A stretch of DNA of 64,000 nucleotides from Aquimarina sp. AU58 (GTDB taxonomy: Bacteria; Bacteroidota; Bacteroidia; Flavobacteriales; Flavobacteriaceae), in NCBI RefSeq assembly GCF_900312745.1, contig NZ_OMPD01000014.1, positions 248,001 to 312,000 on the forward strand, written 5' to 3'. The position numbers and the translations under genes are program-made. Position 1 is the stretch's first letter. Each line of letters begins with the position of its first letter. This document shows positions 52,058-61,829 of this stretch, in pieces. The notes under the pieces were generated by a model, which had not been told where the DNA came from, made no database searches, and was given only the letters and a program-made list of their open reading frames with translations.

Positions 52058-54478
52058 ATGTACACCTTATATTTTAAAATAGCAATTAGATATCTGTTAA
52101 AGAATAAGCTCTATTCTTTTATTAATATTTTGGGATTAGCCATAGGAATCGCTTCTTTTATTTTGATCATGGTTTATGTGAATTATGAACGTAGCTATGA
52201 TACTTTTGAGGGATCAGAGAATGTATACCGTGTATATATGGATGCTCTTAAAGGTGATGTTTTTGAAGTATCTGATGCACAAACTGCTAATCTTATTGGT
52301 CCTACATTAAAACAAGAATTTCCTGAAGTGATAGAGCAGGTACGTCTCTACCGTTTTGATAAAGTGACTTTTAAATATGAAGAAAAAATCATTGAAGAAT
52401 CCAAAGGTGCCATGGCAGATGAAACCTACTTTGAAGTATTTAAGTATCCACTTTTAAAAGGAGATAAACAAAATGTATTAAAAGAACCTAATACTATTGT
52501 ACTTACAGAGTCTTTTGCTAAAAAAATATTTGGAACACAAAACCCTATAAAAAATACATTATCAGGTTTTTATGCAGGTGAAGAAGTGCTATTAACGGTA
52601 ACTGGGGTCTTAAAAGATATTCCCGAAAATACCCATATGAAAACCAATTTCCTGATTTCTTTAAATACTTATGCAACCTGGTTTGCATCAGATGTAGAAA
52701 AAGAATTAAACTGGGGACATTGTAATTTTTATACGTATTTAAAAATTGATAAAAATGCTGATAAAGCCCTTCTGAAAAGTAAAGTAATTGCTAGTGATTT
52801 TGAAGATGATGAAGATGAAAGATATAATATAGAACCTCTGGAAGATATTCACCTATATTCTAATAAACCTTATGAAGCTGAAACCAATGGAAGTATCAGC
52901 AGAGTAAAATTCTTAACAGCAATCGCTTTTATAGTATTGTTATTATCATGGCTTAACTATATTAACTTATCTACAACCAAATCATTAGAGCGTGCCAAAG
53001 AAGTAGGTGTTCGTAAAGTGGCTGGGGCACAACGCTTGCAACTTATCTTACAATCGTTAACAGAATCGATTGTTCTAAATGGTATTGCTATTGTGATAGC
53101 CATTATACTTACTATAAGTATGCTTTCGCTATATAATAATATTACAGGAAAAGAATTGGTAATACAGACTTCAACTATTACTCAGTTATTACCCATTATT
53201 GGTTTTATCGTAGTTGGCGTGCTTTTGGCAGGACTATATCCAGCTATTTTATTAAGCGGATATTCACCTTCAAAGGCATTAAAAGGAAAAATACGCACTT
53301 CTGCCAGTGGATTAAACATTAGAAAAGGATTGATTGTTTTGCAATTTCTAGCCACTATCGTTTTGCTTATTGGTACGTTAGTTATTACTAAACAAATAGA
53401 TTTTATGCAAAAGCAACCGATTGGCGCAGAATTAAATCAAACTATTTCTTTTCATGGTGAATTTTTAAACAATATGACAGATTCTCTGGCTAGAAGAAAA
53501 TGTAAAATTCTTGAAACAGAGCTACAAAAATTTCCTTTTGTATACGGTACAGCAAGAACTCAAACCTATCCTGGGGATGGTTATGATAATTTATCATCAT
53601 TCATAGGAATGAAATACCCCAACGGAACAGAGGATAGCAAAAAAATATTTTATAATTATACAGCAGATAGTAATTATCTTGATGTATTAGATATTCAATT
53701 TCTTGCCGGAAATAACTTTATAAACAATCCCAAAGGAAATAGCAATACGGTTATAATTAATGAAGCTTGTATGCGCGAAATGGAAATTTTTAATCCAGAT
53801 GATGCAATCAATAAAACGGTAAGCTTTTTTGGAAGAGAATGGGTAATTTCTGGGGTTATTGAAAATTACCATCATTTTGGATTAAAAAAAGGAGTACATC
53901 CTATGGTTATTTTACACGGTAATAGCAGTAATAATTTATTAGTAAAATTTGATGACACTGTTGCTTCTACTTTGGGATACAATAAAGCGATTACCCAGAT
54001 AGAAGAAAAATGGAAACAAATACTACCACAACGTACATTTGGCTATACATTTTTAGATAAAAAGTTTGAAGCACAATATAATGATGATAAAGAGTTTAGT
54101 GCTGCTTTCAGGATGTTTACGCTTCTGGCAATATTTATCGCAGCATTAGGCTTGTTTGGGTTAACATCGTATACCTGCGTACAACGTAAAAAAGAAATAG
54201 GGATTAGAAAAGTAAATGGAGCAAGTATTTTTAAGATTCTGAAATTATTAAACATTGATTTTATCAAATGGGTTGGGATTGCATTTATAATTGCGATTCC
54301 TGTGGCCTGGTATACGATGAATTCGTGGTTAGAAAACTTTGCATTAAAAACAAATCTTAGCTGGTGGATATTTGTACTTGCAGGTATAATGGCACTTGGT
54401 ATTACATTGCTTACGGTAAGTTGGCAGAGTTTTATGGCAGCCAACGGAAACCCCGTTGATGTGCTAAGAGATGAATAA
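52058..54478 (+). CDS. FtsX-like ABC permease 4
   Basis: This 806-residue member starts MYTLYFKIAIRYLLKNKLYS instead of MLKNHLKIAWRNL. It has LERAKEVGVRKVAGAQ in module 1 and QRKKEIGIRKVNGAS in module 2, with Asn replacing Leu in the usual KVLGA. The C-terminal tail is NPVDVLRDE rather than NPIKSLRTE. The first periplasmic domain is shorter than those of permeases 1 and 3. It follows permease 3 after 60 bases. These differences suggest an older or separately acquired paralogue within the array. Confidence 0.92.
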   Translation: MYTLYFKIAIRYLLKNKLYSFINILGLAIGIASFILIMVYVNYERSYDTFEGSENVYRVYMDALKGDVFEVSDAQTANLIGPTLKQEFPEVIEQVRLYRFDKVTFKYEEKIIEESKGAMADETYFEVFKYPLLKGDKQNVLKEPNTIVLTESFAKKIFGTQNPIKNTLSGFYAGEEVLLTVTGVLKDIPENTHMKTNFLISLNTYATWFASDVEKELNWGHCNFYTYLKIDKNADKALLKSKVIASDFEDDEDERYNIEPLEDIHLYSNKPYEAETNGSISRVKFLTAIAFIVLLLSWLNYINLSTTKSLERAKEVGVRKVAGAQRLQLILQSLTESIVLNGIAIVIAIILTISMLSLYNNITGKELVIQTSTITQLLPIIGFIVVGVLLAGLYPAILLSGYSPSKALKGKIRTSASGLNIRKGLIVLQFLATIVLLIGTLVITKQIDFMQKQPIGAELNQTISFHGEFLNNMTDSLARRKCKILETELQKFPFVYGTARTQTYPGDGYDNLSSFIGMKYPNGTEDSKKIFYNYTADSNYLDVLDIQFLAGNNFINNPKGNSNTVIINEACMREMEIFNPDDAINKTVSFFGREWVISGVIENYHHFGLKKGVHPMVILHGNSSNNLLVKFDDTVASTLGYNKAITQIEEKWKQILPQRTFGYTFLDKKFEAQYNDDKEFSAAFRMFTLLAIFIAALGLFGLTSYTCVQRKKEIGIRKVNGASIFKILKLLNIDFIKWVGIAFIIAIPVAWYTMNSWLENFALKTNLSWWIFVLAGIMALGITLLTVSWQSFMAANGNPVDVLRDE

Positions 54479-54512
54479 TATGTGATTTTAAATCAATTAA
54501 GAAACAACCATT

Positions 54513-56939
54513 ATGTTAAAAAACCATATCAAAGTAGCCTGGAGAACCCTTTTGAAACACAAAGGTTTGTTTACCATTAATATTCTGGGTCTTGCCATAG
54601 GGATTGCTACTGCTCTTGTTATATTTCTTTTTGTGGTAGATGAATTAAGTTATGATCGCCACTATAAAAAAGCAGATCAAATTGTTAGAGTAGTGCTAAA
54701 AGGAAAGATGAATGGCGAACTAATAAAAGAAGCTGTTACACCAGGCCCTGTTGCATATACATTACAAGAAGAGTTTCCAGAAGTTTTACAGGCAACTCGT
54801 ATTAAATCAAGCGGAACACCCCAAATTACCTATAAAAACAACACATTTAGAGATCAAAAATTTGCATATGTTGATCCTAATTTTTTTCAGGTATTTACAT
54901 TGCCACTCATTAAAGGAGATCTTGTAACAGCATTACAAGAACCTAATACTGTCGTTATTACTCAAAAATTAGCATCAAAGTATTTTGGAAATGAAAACCC
55001 TCTGGGAAAAGTTTTGGAGTTTAAAGAATGGAATCAACGCTATACGGTTACAGGAGTAATTAACGATGTGCCTGCAAATTCTCACTTTCATTTTGATGCT
55101 TTTGGGTCTATGGAAGGATTTGCAGCTGCAAAAGAACACAAATGGATAGAATCTGGTTACCATAGTTATCTTGTTCTTGATAAGCGTATAGATTATAAAA
55201 ATGTAGAAGAAAAACTACCAAAAATTGTGCGTAAGTATATGGGGCCGCAGATAAAAAAATCTATGGGGATGACTTTTGAAGAGTTTAATGGAAAAGGAAA
55301 TGACATTGGATTATTTCTACAACCTTTGACCGATATTCATCTTCACTCAGATTTTGCAGATGCTACCAATCTAGAGCCTGGTGGTGATATAAAAACTGTA
55401 TACATTTTTGGAGCAATAGCCATATTTATCTTAATTATTGCCTGTATCAATTTTATGAACCTTTCTACAGCAGCAGCATCAAAAAGGGCTAAAGAAGTAG
55501 GAGTAAAAAAGGTATTGGGATCACCAAAAAGTCAATTAATTAAACAATTTTTGATAGAATCTTTTATTGCAACTATGGTAGCTATGGTTTTGGCTTTAAT
55601 TCTGGTTATGATTTCATTACCATTGTTTAATGACCTGTCTGCAAAAGCATTAGATATAACTTATATTCTTCGCCCTCAGGTACTAATGTATTTATTAATA
55701 TTAGGAATCATTATTAGTTTTTTGGCCGGAGGTTACCCTGCTTTTTTTCTTTCATCATTTGCCCCCATCACTGCACTTAAAAACAAATTTACCAACACAG
55801 GTAATAGTAAGGGATTAAGAAGTGGATTGGTGATTTTTCAATTTGCGATATCGGTAGGTCTTATTCTGGCAACTATAGTAGTAGATCAACAGATGTCTTT
55901 CATTCAAAATAAAGATATAGGTTATGAAAAAGATCAAATACTGGTATTAAGGGATTCATGGATGTTAAAGAACAATGAAGAAGTTTTTAAGGAACAGTTA
56001 TTTAAAGACCCAAGAGTATCCAACATTACAATGTCTGGCCATATTCCTGCAGGACCATCTTATAATCATATGTCAAGTATTTATCCAGGTCAGGATTCTG
56101 ATGCTATTAGAAGAACTATTGTATACAATATTGATGAACATTATATCCCAACGATGGGAATGGAATTGATTGCAGGAAGAAATTTTGCCATAGACGAAGG
56201 ATCAGAGACCACAAATTTGATTATTAACGAAACGTCTGCCAGGATTCTAGGATTTACCGATAATGCAATTGGTCAGGCAGTAACAATGTCTATAGATAAT
56301 GAAGGAGGTACAAGACAATATTCTGTGATCGGAGTGGTAAAAGATTTTCATTTCAAATCATTACATCAAACTATAGATCCTCTAATAATGATTAATGAAC
56401 CAAGTTCGGGGCTTATTGTAAGAGCAAAAACTTCTGACATGAAAGGGTTAATTGCCACAGCAGAAAATATATGGAACGACTTTAAAGTAAATGAACCTTT
56501 TAACTATGCCTTGCTCGATGAGTTGTACAATCAAACCTATCTGAAAGAGCAAAAAATGGGAACTATCCTTAGAATATTTGCTTTGCTCACCATTTTTGTG
56601 GCATGCCTGGGATTATTTGGCCTGGTAACTTTTACAGCAGAGCAACGATTTAAGGAAATAGGAATTCGTAAAGTATTAGGATCTACAATACCTCAAATTA
56701 TCACTATGCTCTCATTTGATTTTATGAAACTGGTATGTATTTCTTTTTTGATAGCATTTCCTCTTGGATTTTATCTCATGAATACATGGCTTCAAGATTT
56801 TGCTTACCGTATACAAATACAGTGGTGGGTATTTGTTCTGGCCGGTTGTATAACTCTATTAGTTGCATTTATGACTATAGGTTGGAAAAGTTTCAGAGCA
56901 GCGTCAATGAATCCTATAAAAAGCTTAAGAACAGAATGA
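54513..56939 (+). CDS. FtsX-like ABC permease 5
   Basis: The 808-residue protein keeps both coupling motifs (SKRAKEVGVKKVLGSPK and EQRFKEIGIRKVLGST), the conserved INFMNLSTAAAS run before the first, ACLGLFGLVTFTA before the second, and the tail NPIKSLRTE. The two periplasmic domains flank a helix near residue 430. The start lies 34 bases after permease 4, and the start context AACCATTATGTTAAAAAACC resembles that of permeases 1 and 3. Confidence 0.93.
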   Translation: MLKNHIKVAWRTLLKHKGLFTINILGLAIGIATALVIFLFVVDELSYDRHYKKADQIVRVVLKGKMNGELIKEAVTPGPVAYTLQEEFPEVLQATRIKSSGTPQITYKNNTFRDQKFAYVDPNFFQVFTLPLIKGDLVTALQEPNTVVITQKLASKYFGNENPLGKVLEFKEWNQRYTVTGVINDVPANSHFHFDAFGSMEGFAAAKEHKWIESGYHSYLVLDKRIDYKNVEEKLPKIVRKYMGPQIKKSMGMTFEEFNGKGNDIGLFLQPLTDIHLHSDFADATNLEPGGDIKTVYIFGAIAIFILIIACINFMNLSTAAASKRAKEVGVKKVLGSPKSQLIKQFLIESFIATMVAMVLALILVMISLPLFNDLSAKALDITYILRPQVLMYLLILGIIISFLAGGYPAFFLSSFAPITALKNKFTNTGNSKGLRSGLVIFQFAISVGLILATIVVDQQMSFIQNKDIGYEKDQILVLRDSWMLKNNEEVFKEQLFKDPRVSNITMSGHIPAGPSYNHMSSIYPGQDSDAIRRTIVYNIDEHYIPTMGMELIAGRNFAIDEGSETTNLIINETSARILGFTDNAIGQAVTMSIDNEGGTRQYSVIGVVKDFHFKSLHQTIDPLIMINEPSSGLIVRAKTSDMKGLIATAENIWNDFKVNEPFNYALLDELYNQTYLKEQKMGTILRIFALLTIFVACLGLFGLVTFTAEQRFKEIGIRKVLGSTIPQIITMLSFDFMKLVCISFLIAFPLGFYLMNTWLQDFAYRIQIQWWVFVLAGCITLLVAFMTIGWKSFRAASMNPIKSLRTE

Positions 56940-56994
56940 TTTAAGTCCTTATGGGTCTTTAAAAACTAGTAAGGATAATATAAAAAGTAAAATC

Positions 56995-59400
56995 ATGATT
57001 AGAAACTATTTCAAAATTACGTGGAGAAATCTAAAAAGAAACGGATGGTTTTCTTTCATAAATATTGGTGGACTAGCTTTAGGAATGACAGTCGTTATTA
57101 TAATTGGTTTATGGGTATTGGATGATTTTACTTTTAATCAGTATCATAAAAATTATGATCGGATAGGACAGATTTATCATAACACGACGAATTTTGAAAC
57201 TAATGAAATTAATACTGATCCTTCTGTGTTATATACATTTGGGAGTGTCTTAAAAGAAAAATACCCAGAATATTTCAAATACGTTTTAAGATCAGATTGG
57301 GTCAAAGATCATACTCTTTCTAACGATGGAAAAATTTCTACAAAAACAGGAACATTTATTGAGAGTGGTGCTATAGAAATGTTTTCATTACAAATGATAA
57401 AGGGAACGAATGCCAGCTTGGATGAATTGAATGCCATTGTTTTATCAGAATCTGCTGCATTAGCCATTTTTGGTCAGGAAAATCCTATAGGAAAAAGTAT
57501 AAAGATTAATAATGAGATGGACGCCGTTGTTAAAGGTGTCTTTGAAGATTTACCAAAAAACACAAGATTTCGTCATGTACAATTTTTTGCAAATTGGAAT
57601 TTGTTTGAAGCAAATGATAAATTATTTGAATGGGTAAAAGATGTATGGGATGGTTGGTATTTTAATATGTATGTAGAATTAAAGCCAGATGTTGATATTG
57701 AGGAAGTAAATAAAAACTTACAGAATTTTTATATCCAATATGGGCCGCATGATTTAGTAGATAGTTATAAAGAATCTAACCTTTATCCATTTGTATACCC
57801 AATGAATAAATGGCATTTGTATTCAGAGTTTGAGCAAGGCATACCTGCAAAAGGACGTATTACTTTTGTCTGGCTTTTTATTTATATCGCAATATTTGTC
57901 TTATTACTTGCCTGTATTAACTTTATAAGCCTTAGTACAGCTCGTTCAGATAAGAGAGCTAAAGAAGTAGGCGTACGAAAAACAATGGGATCCAAAAAAA
58001 ACCAGCTTGTCTATCAATTTTTGATTGAGTCTCTTATAGTATCTTTTATTGCACTATTGTTTGCATTAATATTGATATCGGTTTCGTTACCATGGTTCAA
58101 TGAGCTTTCTCAAAAAGACATGAGTATACCTTGGGATAATGCGCTGTTTTGGAGTATCGTATTGTTTTTTACAGTGTTTACAGGTCTTTTTTCTGGAATC
58201 TACCCAGCTTTTATTCTTTCTTCTTTTAACCCTATAAAAGTAATCAAAGGAACCTTTAGAATGGGTAAGTATGCAGAAACCCCAAGAAAAGTTTTGGTAA
58301 TATTCCAGTTCAGTATATCGATTATGCTTGCTGTAGGTACTTTTATTGTATTTGAACAGATCCAGTTTACCAAAGACAGGCCTATTGGGTATGATGGGAA
58401 TGATCTTATATACTTAAATATGAACAATCCTGATTATTTTGGAAAATACAATTTACTTCGTAATGAGTTAAAAAATGCTGGAGTAGTTGAGGAAATCGCT
58501 CAATCTTTTTCTCCTCAGACTGCTATATATAATAGAGGCGGAGGGTTTAATTGGCCGGGGAAAGATCCAGAAATGGAAGACGAGTTTGGTCTTATGGCCA
58601 TAACCCATGATTATGGAAAAACCGTAGGATGGAAGTTAATAGAAGGAAGGGATTTCTCTAGAGAAATGCCTACTGATTCGTCAGCCCTTATTGTTAATGA
58701 AGCAGCTGTAAAATATATGAAATTGAAGAAACCCGTAGGAACCTATATTACCTATGGGAAAAGTGAACCTCTAAAAATCATAGCAGTTGCCAAAAATATG
58801 GTTATGGAATCACCTTATAAACCCACTAGTCCTGCTATTTATTACATTAGTTATAGCAATGTCAATTTTATGCATATAAAATTAAAATCTGATATTGATA
58901 TAAATACTGCTATTACTGAGATTAAAAGAGTGTTTGCAAAAGTAATCCCTTCTGCAAATTTTGATTACCGTTTTGTGAATCAAGATTATAACCTCAAATT
59001 TAGATCTGAACAACGTTTAGGAAACCTGGCTAGTGTTTTTACACTATTGGCTATTTTAATAAGTTGTCTTGGTTTATTTGGTTTAACTTCTTTTGCTGTA
59101 GAAAGACGTACTAAGCAAATAGGTATTCGCAGAGTATTAGGTGCTTCTAAATTTAATATTTGGAAAGCCCTATCTAGCGGATCTATAGTACTTGTTTTAC
59201 TTTCCTGTTTGATAGGAATCCCTATTATCCATCATTTCATGGAACAATGGTTACAAAATTATAACTATCGAATGGAAATTTCATTGTGGATTTATGGTGT
59301 TGCTATTATTGGAGCATTACTATTAACCTTATTAACAGTAAGTTTTCAAATTATTAAAGCAGCATCAATTAATCCAATAAAAAGTTTAAGAACAGAATAA
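56995..59400 (+). CDS. FtsX-like ABC permease 6
   Basis: The 801-residue protein begins MIRNYFKITWRNLKRNGWFS. Module 1 carries SDKRAKEVGVRKTMGSKK and module 2 VERRTKQIGIRRVLGASK, with Gln and Arg variations at the positions usually Glu and Lys. The tail is NPIKSLRTE. The periplasmic core of module 1 is rich in aromatic residues (WDGWYFNMYVEL). The gap to permease 5 is 55 bases. Confidence 0.93.
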   Translation: MIRNYFKITWRNLKRNGWFSFINIGGLALGMTVVIIIGLWVLDDFTFNQYHKNYDRIGQIYHNTTNFETNEINTDPSVLYTFGSVLKEKYPEYFKYVLRSDWVKDHTLSNDGKISTKTGTFIESGAIEMFSLQMIKGTNASLDELNAIVLSESAALAIFGQENPIGKSIKINNEMDAVVKGVFEDLPKNTRFRHVQFFANWNLFEANDKLFEWVKDVWDGWYFNMYVELKPDVDIEEVNKNLQNFYIQYGPHDLVDSYKESNLYPFVYPMNKWHLYSEFEQGIPAKGRITFVWLFIYIAIFVLLLACINFISLSTARSDKRAKEVGVRKTMGSKKNQLVYQFLIESLIVSFIALLFALILISVSLPWFNELSQKDMSIPWDNALFWSIVLFFTVFTGLFSGIYPAFILSSFNPIKVIKGTFRMGKYAETPRKVLVIFQFSISIMLAVGTFIVFEQIQFTKDRPIGYDGNDLIYLNMNNPDYFGKYNLLRNELKNAGVVEEIAQSFSPQTAIYNRGGGFNWPGKDPEMEDEFGLMAITHDYGKTVGWKLIEGRDFSREMPTDSSALIVNEAAVKYMKLKKPVGTYITYGKSEPLKIIAVAKNMVMESPYKPTSPAIYYISYSNVNFMHIKLKSDIDINTAITEIKRVFAKVIPSANFDYRFVNQDYNLKFRSEQRLGNLASVFTLLAILISCLGLFGLTSFAVERRTKQIGIRRVLGASKFNIWKALSSGSIVLVLLSCLIGIPIIHHFMEQWLQNYNYRMEISLWIYGVAIIGALLLTLLTVSFQIIKAASINPIKSLRTE

Positions 59401-59413
59401 ATAAAAAGTTACT

Positions 59414-61798
59414 ATGTTAAGACATAACCTTATACTCTTTCTTAGAAATATCAAAAAGTATAAAAGCACTTTTTTGATTAACATCATAGGGTTGTCTTCA
59501 GGATTGGCCTGTGTATTTTTGATTGCACTTTGGGTGTTAGATGAGGTTCAAGTAGATAGATTTCATGAAAATGATAAATATCTGTATCAGGTTTGGAATA
59601 AGTTTGAAAGTCGCGAAGGTCCTAGAATCTTTAATTGGACTCCAAGTATTTTGGCAGAAACAATGGCTGATAAATTACCCGAGGTAAAATATGCAGTATC
59701 TCAAACAATACCTGCACAATTTGCTAAAGTACCACTTCATGTAAATAACAAAGTTATAAAGACTGATGGTGTATTTGCAGGTAAAGACTACTTCAATATA
59801 TTTTCCTATCCTTTGATAGAAGGAGATAAAGATCAGGTACTTGAAGGGATGAATTCGATTGTTATTTCAGAATCTCTGGCGAATCAACTTTTTGGTTCAC
59901 TAAATGGAGTTGTGGGAAAAGTAATCGAATGGGATGCAATGGGCATGTTAGAAAAACATCAAGTGAGTGGTGTTTTTAAAGATATTCCTGCTAATTCAAC
60001 AAATCAATTCGATTTTATATTACCCTTAGCTACCTATAAAAAAGGAATTATACATAATGGCGGAAAGAATGATTGGGTTAATAATAATCCGATAACGTAT
60101 ATTTTACTAAATGAAGGAACAAACGTAGAAGAATTTGCTGCTAAAATAGAAAACTTCTCAAAGCTACAGGACGAAGATGTTACAGCAGACCTTATAATGA
60201 CCAAATATTCATCTAATTATCTCTACGGTAATTTTGAAAATGGACAGCAAGTTTCTGGACGGATGAATTATGTATACCTGTTTTCATGTATTGCATTATT
60301 TATTTTGATCATAGCCTGTATCAATTTTATGAATCTTTCTACGGCAAATGCATCAAGGCGTTTAAAAGAAATAGGAGTTAAAAGGGCATTAGGGTCCAAA
60401 AGAACTACACTTATCACACAGTATTTTGGAGAATCAGTGATGACTGCGTTTATTTCTTTATTGTTGGCACTTTTAATAGTATTTCTTTTTATCCCACAAT
60501 TTAATATAATTACAGGTAAAGTACTATCCTTAAGTTTTGACCCTTTGATTTTTGGTTTATTCTTATTGATTGCTCTTTTTACAGGAATATTGGCAGGAAG
60601 TTATCCTGCATTACACCTTTCACGTTTTAAACCAGTAACTATTTTAAGAGGTCAATTAAAAAATTCATGGGGAGAAATTTGGGTTAGAAAAGGTTTAGTG
60701 ATATTTCAATTTTCATTATCGATTATTTTAATTATAGCAGTCCTATTAGTTTCTCAACAAGTGGTTTATGTACAATCCAAAAACCTAGGAATGGATAAGG
60801 ATAACGTTGTTTATTTTAAGCAAGAAGGCCATTTAAGACAAAATGCAGAGGCTTTTTTAAAAGAATTAAAAGAGATCCCAAACGTAGTCAATGCTGCCAT
60901 GACTAGTCAAAATATCATAGGAACAAATATTAATACAACCGGAGGATTAGTTTGGACAGGGAATGAAGAAGAGCGTCGATCTCGTTTTAAAGAACTTCGT
61001 ATTGGTCATGATTTTATAGAGACAATGGATATGAAACTTAAAGAAGGAAGATCATTTTCTAGACAGTTTCTCGCAGACAGTGCTGCAATAGTATTTAACG
61101 AAACTGCCATAAAGATGATGGGTATCAAAAATCCAATTGGAAAAACGGTACGCTACGGATCAACGCAATATAGTATTATTGGAATCTTAAATGATTTTCA
61201 CTTTCAATCTTTTCGAGAAGTTGTACGTCCTATGTTTTTTAGATTAAATAATAATAGATCCAATTTAGAATTTGTAGTTCGAATTGCTGGTGGAACAGAA
61301 AAAGAAACCTTAGCTAAACTTAAAGATTCTTATGCTAAGTTTAATCCTGGATATGTATTTGAATATAATTTTTTAGATACAGATTTTCAAGCGCAATATG
61401 CAGCAGAACAACGGGTAGCTTCCTTATCAAAATATTTTGCTGGTTTAGCCATTTTAATCTCCTGTTTAGGTCTGTTTGGTTTGGCTAGGTATATGACAGA
61501 GCGAAGACGAAAAGAGATTAGTGTTAGAAAAGTATTAGGACAAAGCGCTTCCCAGATTACTATGATGTTATCTATGGAGTTTACAAAGTTAGTTTTGATA
61601 GCAATAGGTATTGCAGTCCCAGTAGCATATCTACTGGGGAGTAATTGGCTTTCAGGTTTTGCATATAGAATTCCTTTAAAAGGATGGTATTTTATAGGTG
61701 CTGGTTGTATGGCTTTATTTGTTGCCTTGCTTACTGTTGGATCACAAGCAATAGGTGCGGCAAATAAAAACCCTGTAAATGGATTAAAAGAAGAATAA
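59414..61798 (+). CDS. FtsX-like ABC permease 7
   Basis: The 794-residue protein starts MLRHNLILFLRNIKKYKSTF, unlike the NHLKIAWRN start of several neighbours. Module 1 has SRRLKEIGVKRALGSKR and module 2 TERRRKEISVRKVLGQSA. The tail NPVNGLKEE departs from the KSLRTE ending. It follows permease 6 by only 13 bases, the tightest spacing in the array. Both three-helix blocks and both periplasmic domains are present. Confidence 0.93.
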   Translation: MLRHNLILFLRNIKKYKSTFLINIIGLSSGLACVFLIALWVLDEVQVDRFHENDKYLYQVWNKFESREGPRIFNWTPSILAETMADKLPEVKYAVSQTIPAQFAKVPLHVNNKVIKTDGVFAGKDYFNIFSYPLIEGDKDQVLEGMNSIVISESLANQLFGSLNGVVGKVIEWDAMGMLEKHQVSGVFKDIPANSTNQFDFILPLATYKKGIIHNGGKNDWVNNNPITYILLNEGTNVEEFAAKIENFSKLQDEDVTADLIMTKYSSNYLYGNFENGQQVSGRMNYVYLFSCIALFILIIACINFMNLSTANASRRLKEIGVKRALGSKRTTLITQYFGESVMTAFISLLLALLIVFLFIPQFNIITGKVLSLSFDPLIFGLFLLIALFTGILAGSYPALHLSRFKPVTILRGQLKNSWGEIWVRKGLVIFQFSLSIILIIAVLLVSQQVVYVQSKNLGMDKDNVVYFKQEGHLRQNAEAFLKELKEIPNVVNAAMTSQNIIGTNINTTGGLVWTGNEEERRSRFKELRIGHDFIETMDMKLKEGRSFSRQFLADSAAIVFNETAIKMMGIKNPIGKTVRYGSTQYSIIGILNDFHFQSFREVVRPMFFRLNNNRSNLEFVVRIAGGTEKETLAKLKDSYAKFNPGYVFEYNFLDTDFQAQYAAEQRVASLSKYFAGLAILISCLGLFGLARYMTERRRKEISVRKVLGQSASQITMMLSMEFTKLVLIAIGIAVPVAYLLGSNWLSGFAYRIPLKGWYFIGAGCMALFVALLTVGSQAIGAANKNPVNGLKEE

Positions 61799-61829
61799 GG
61801 AGAATCACAATATCAAAAAACAAAAAGTT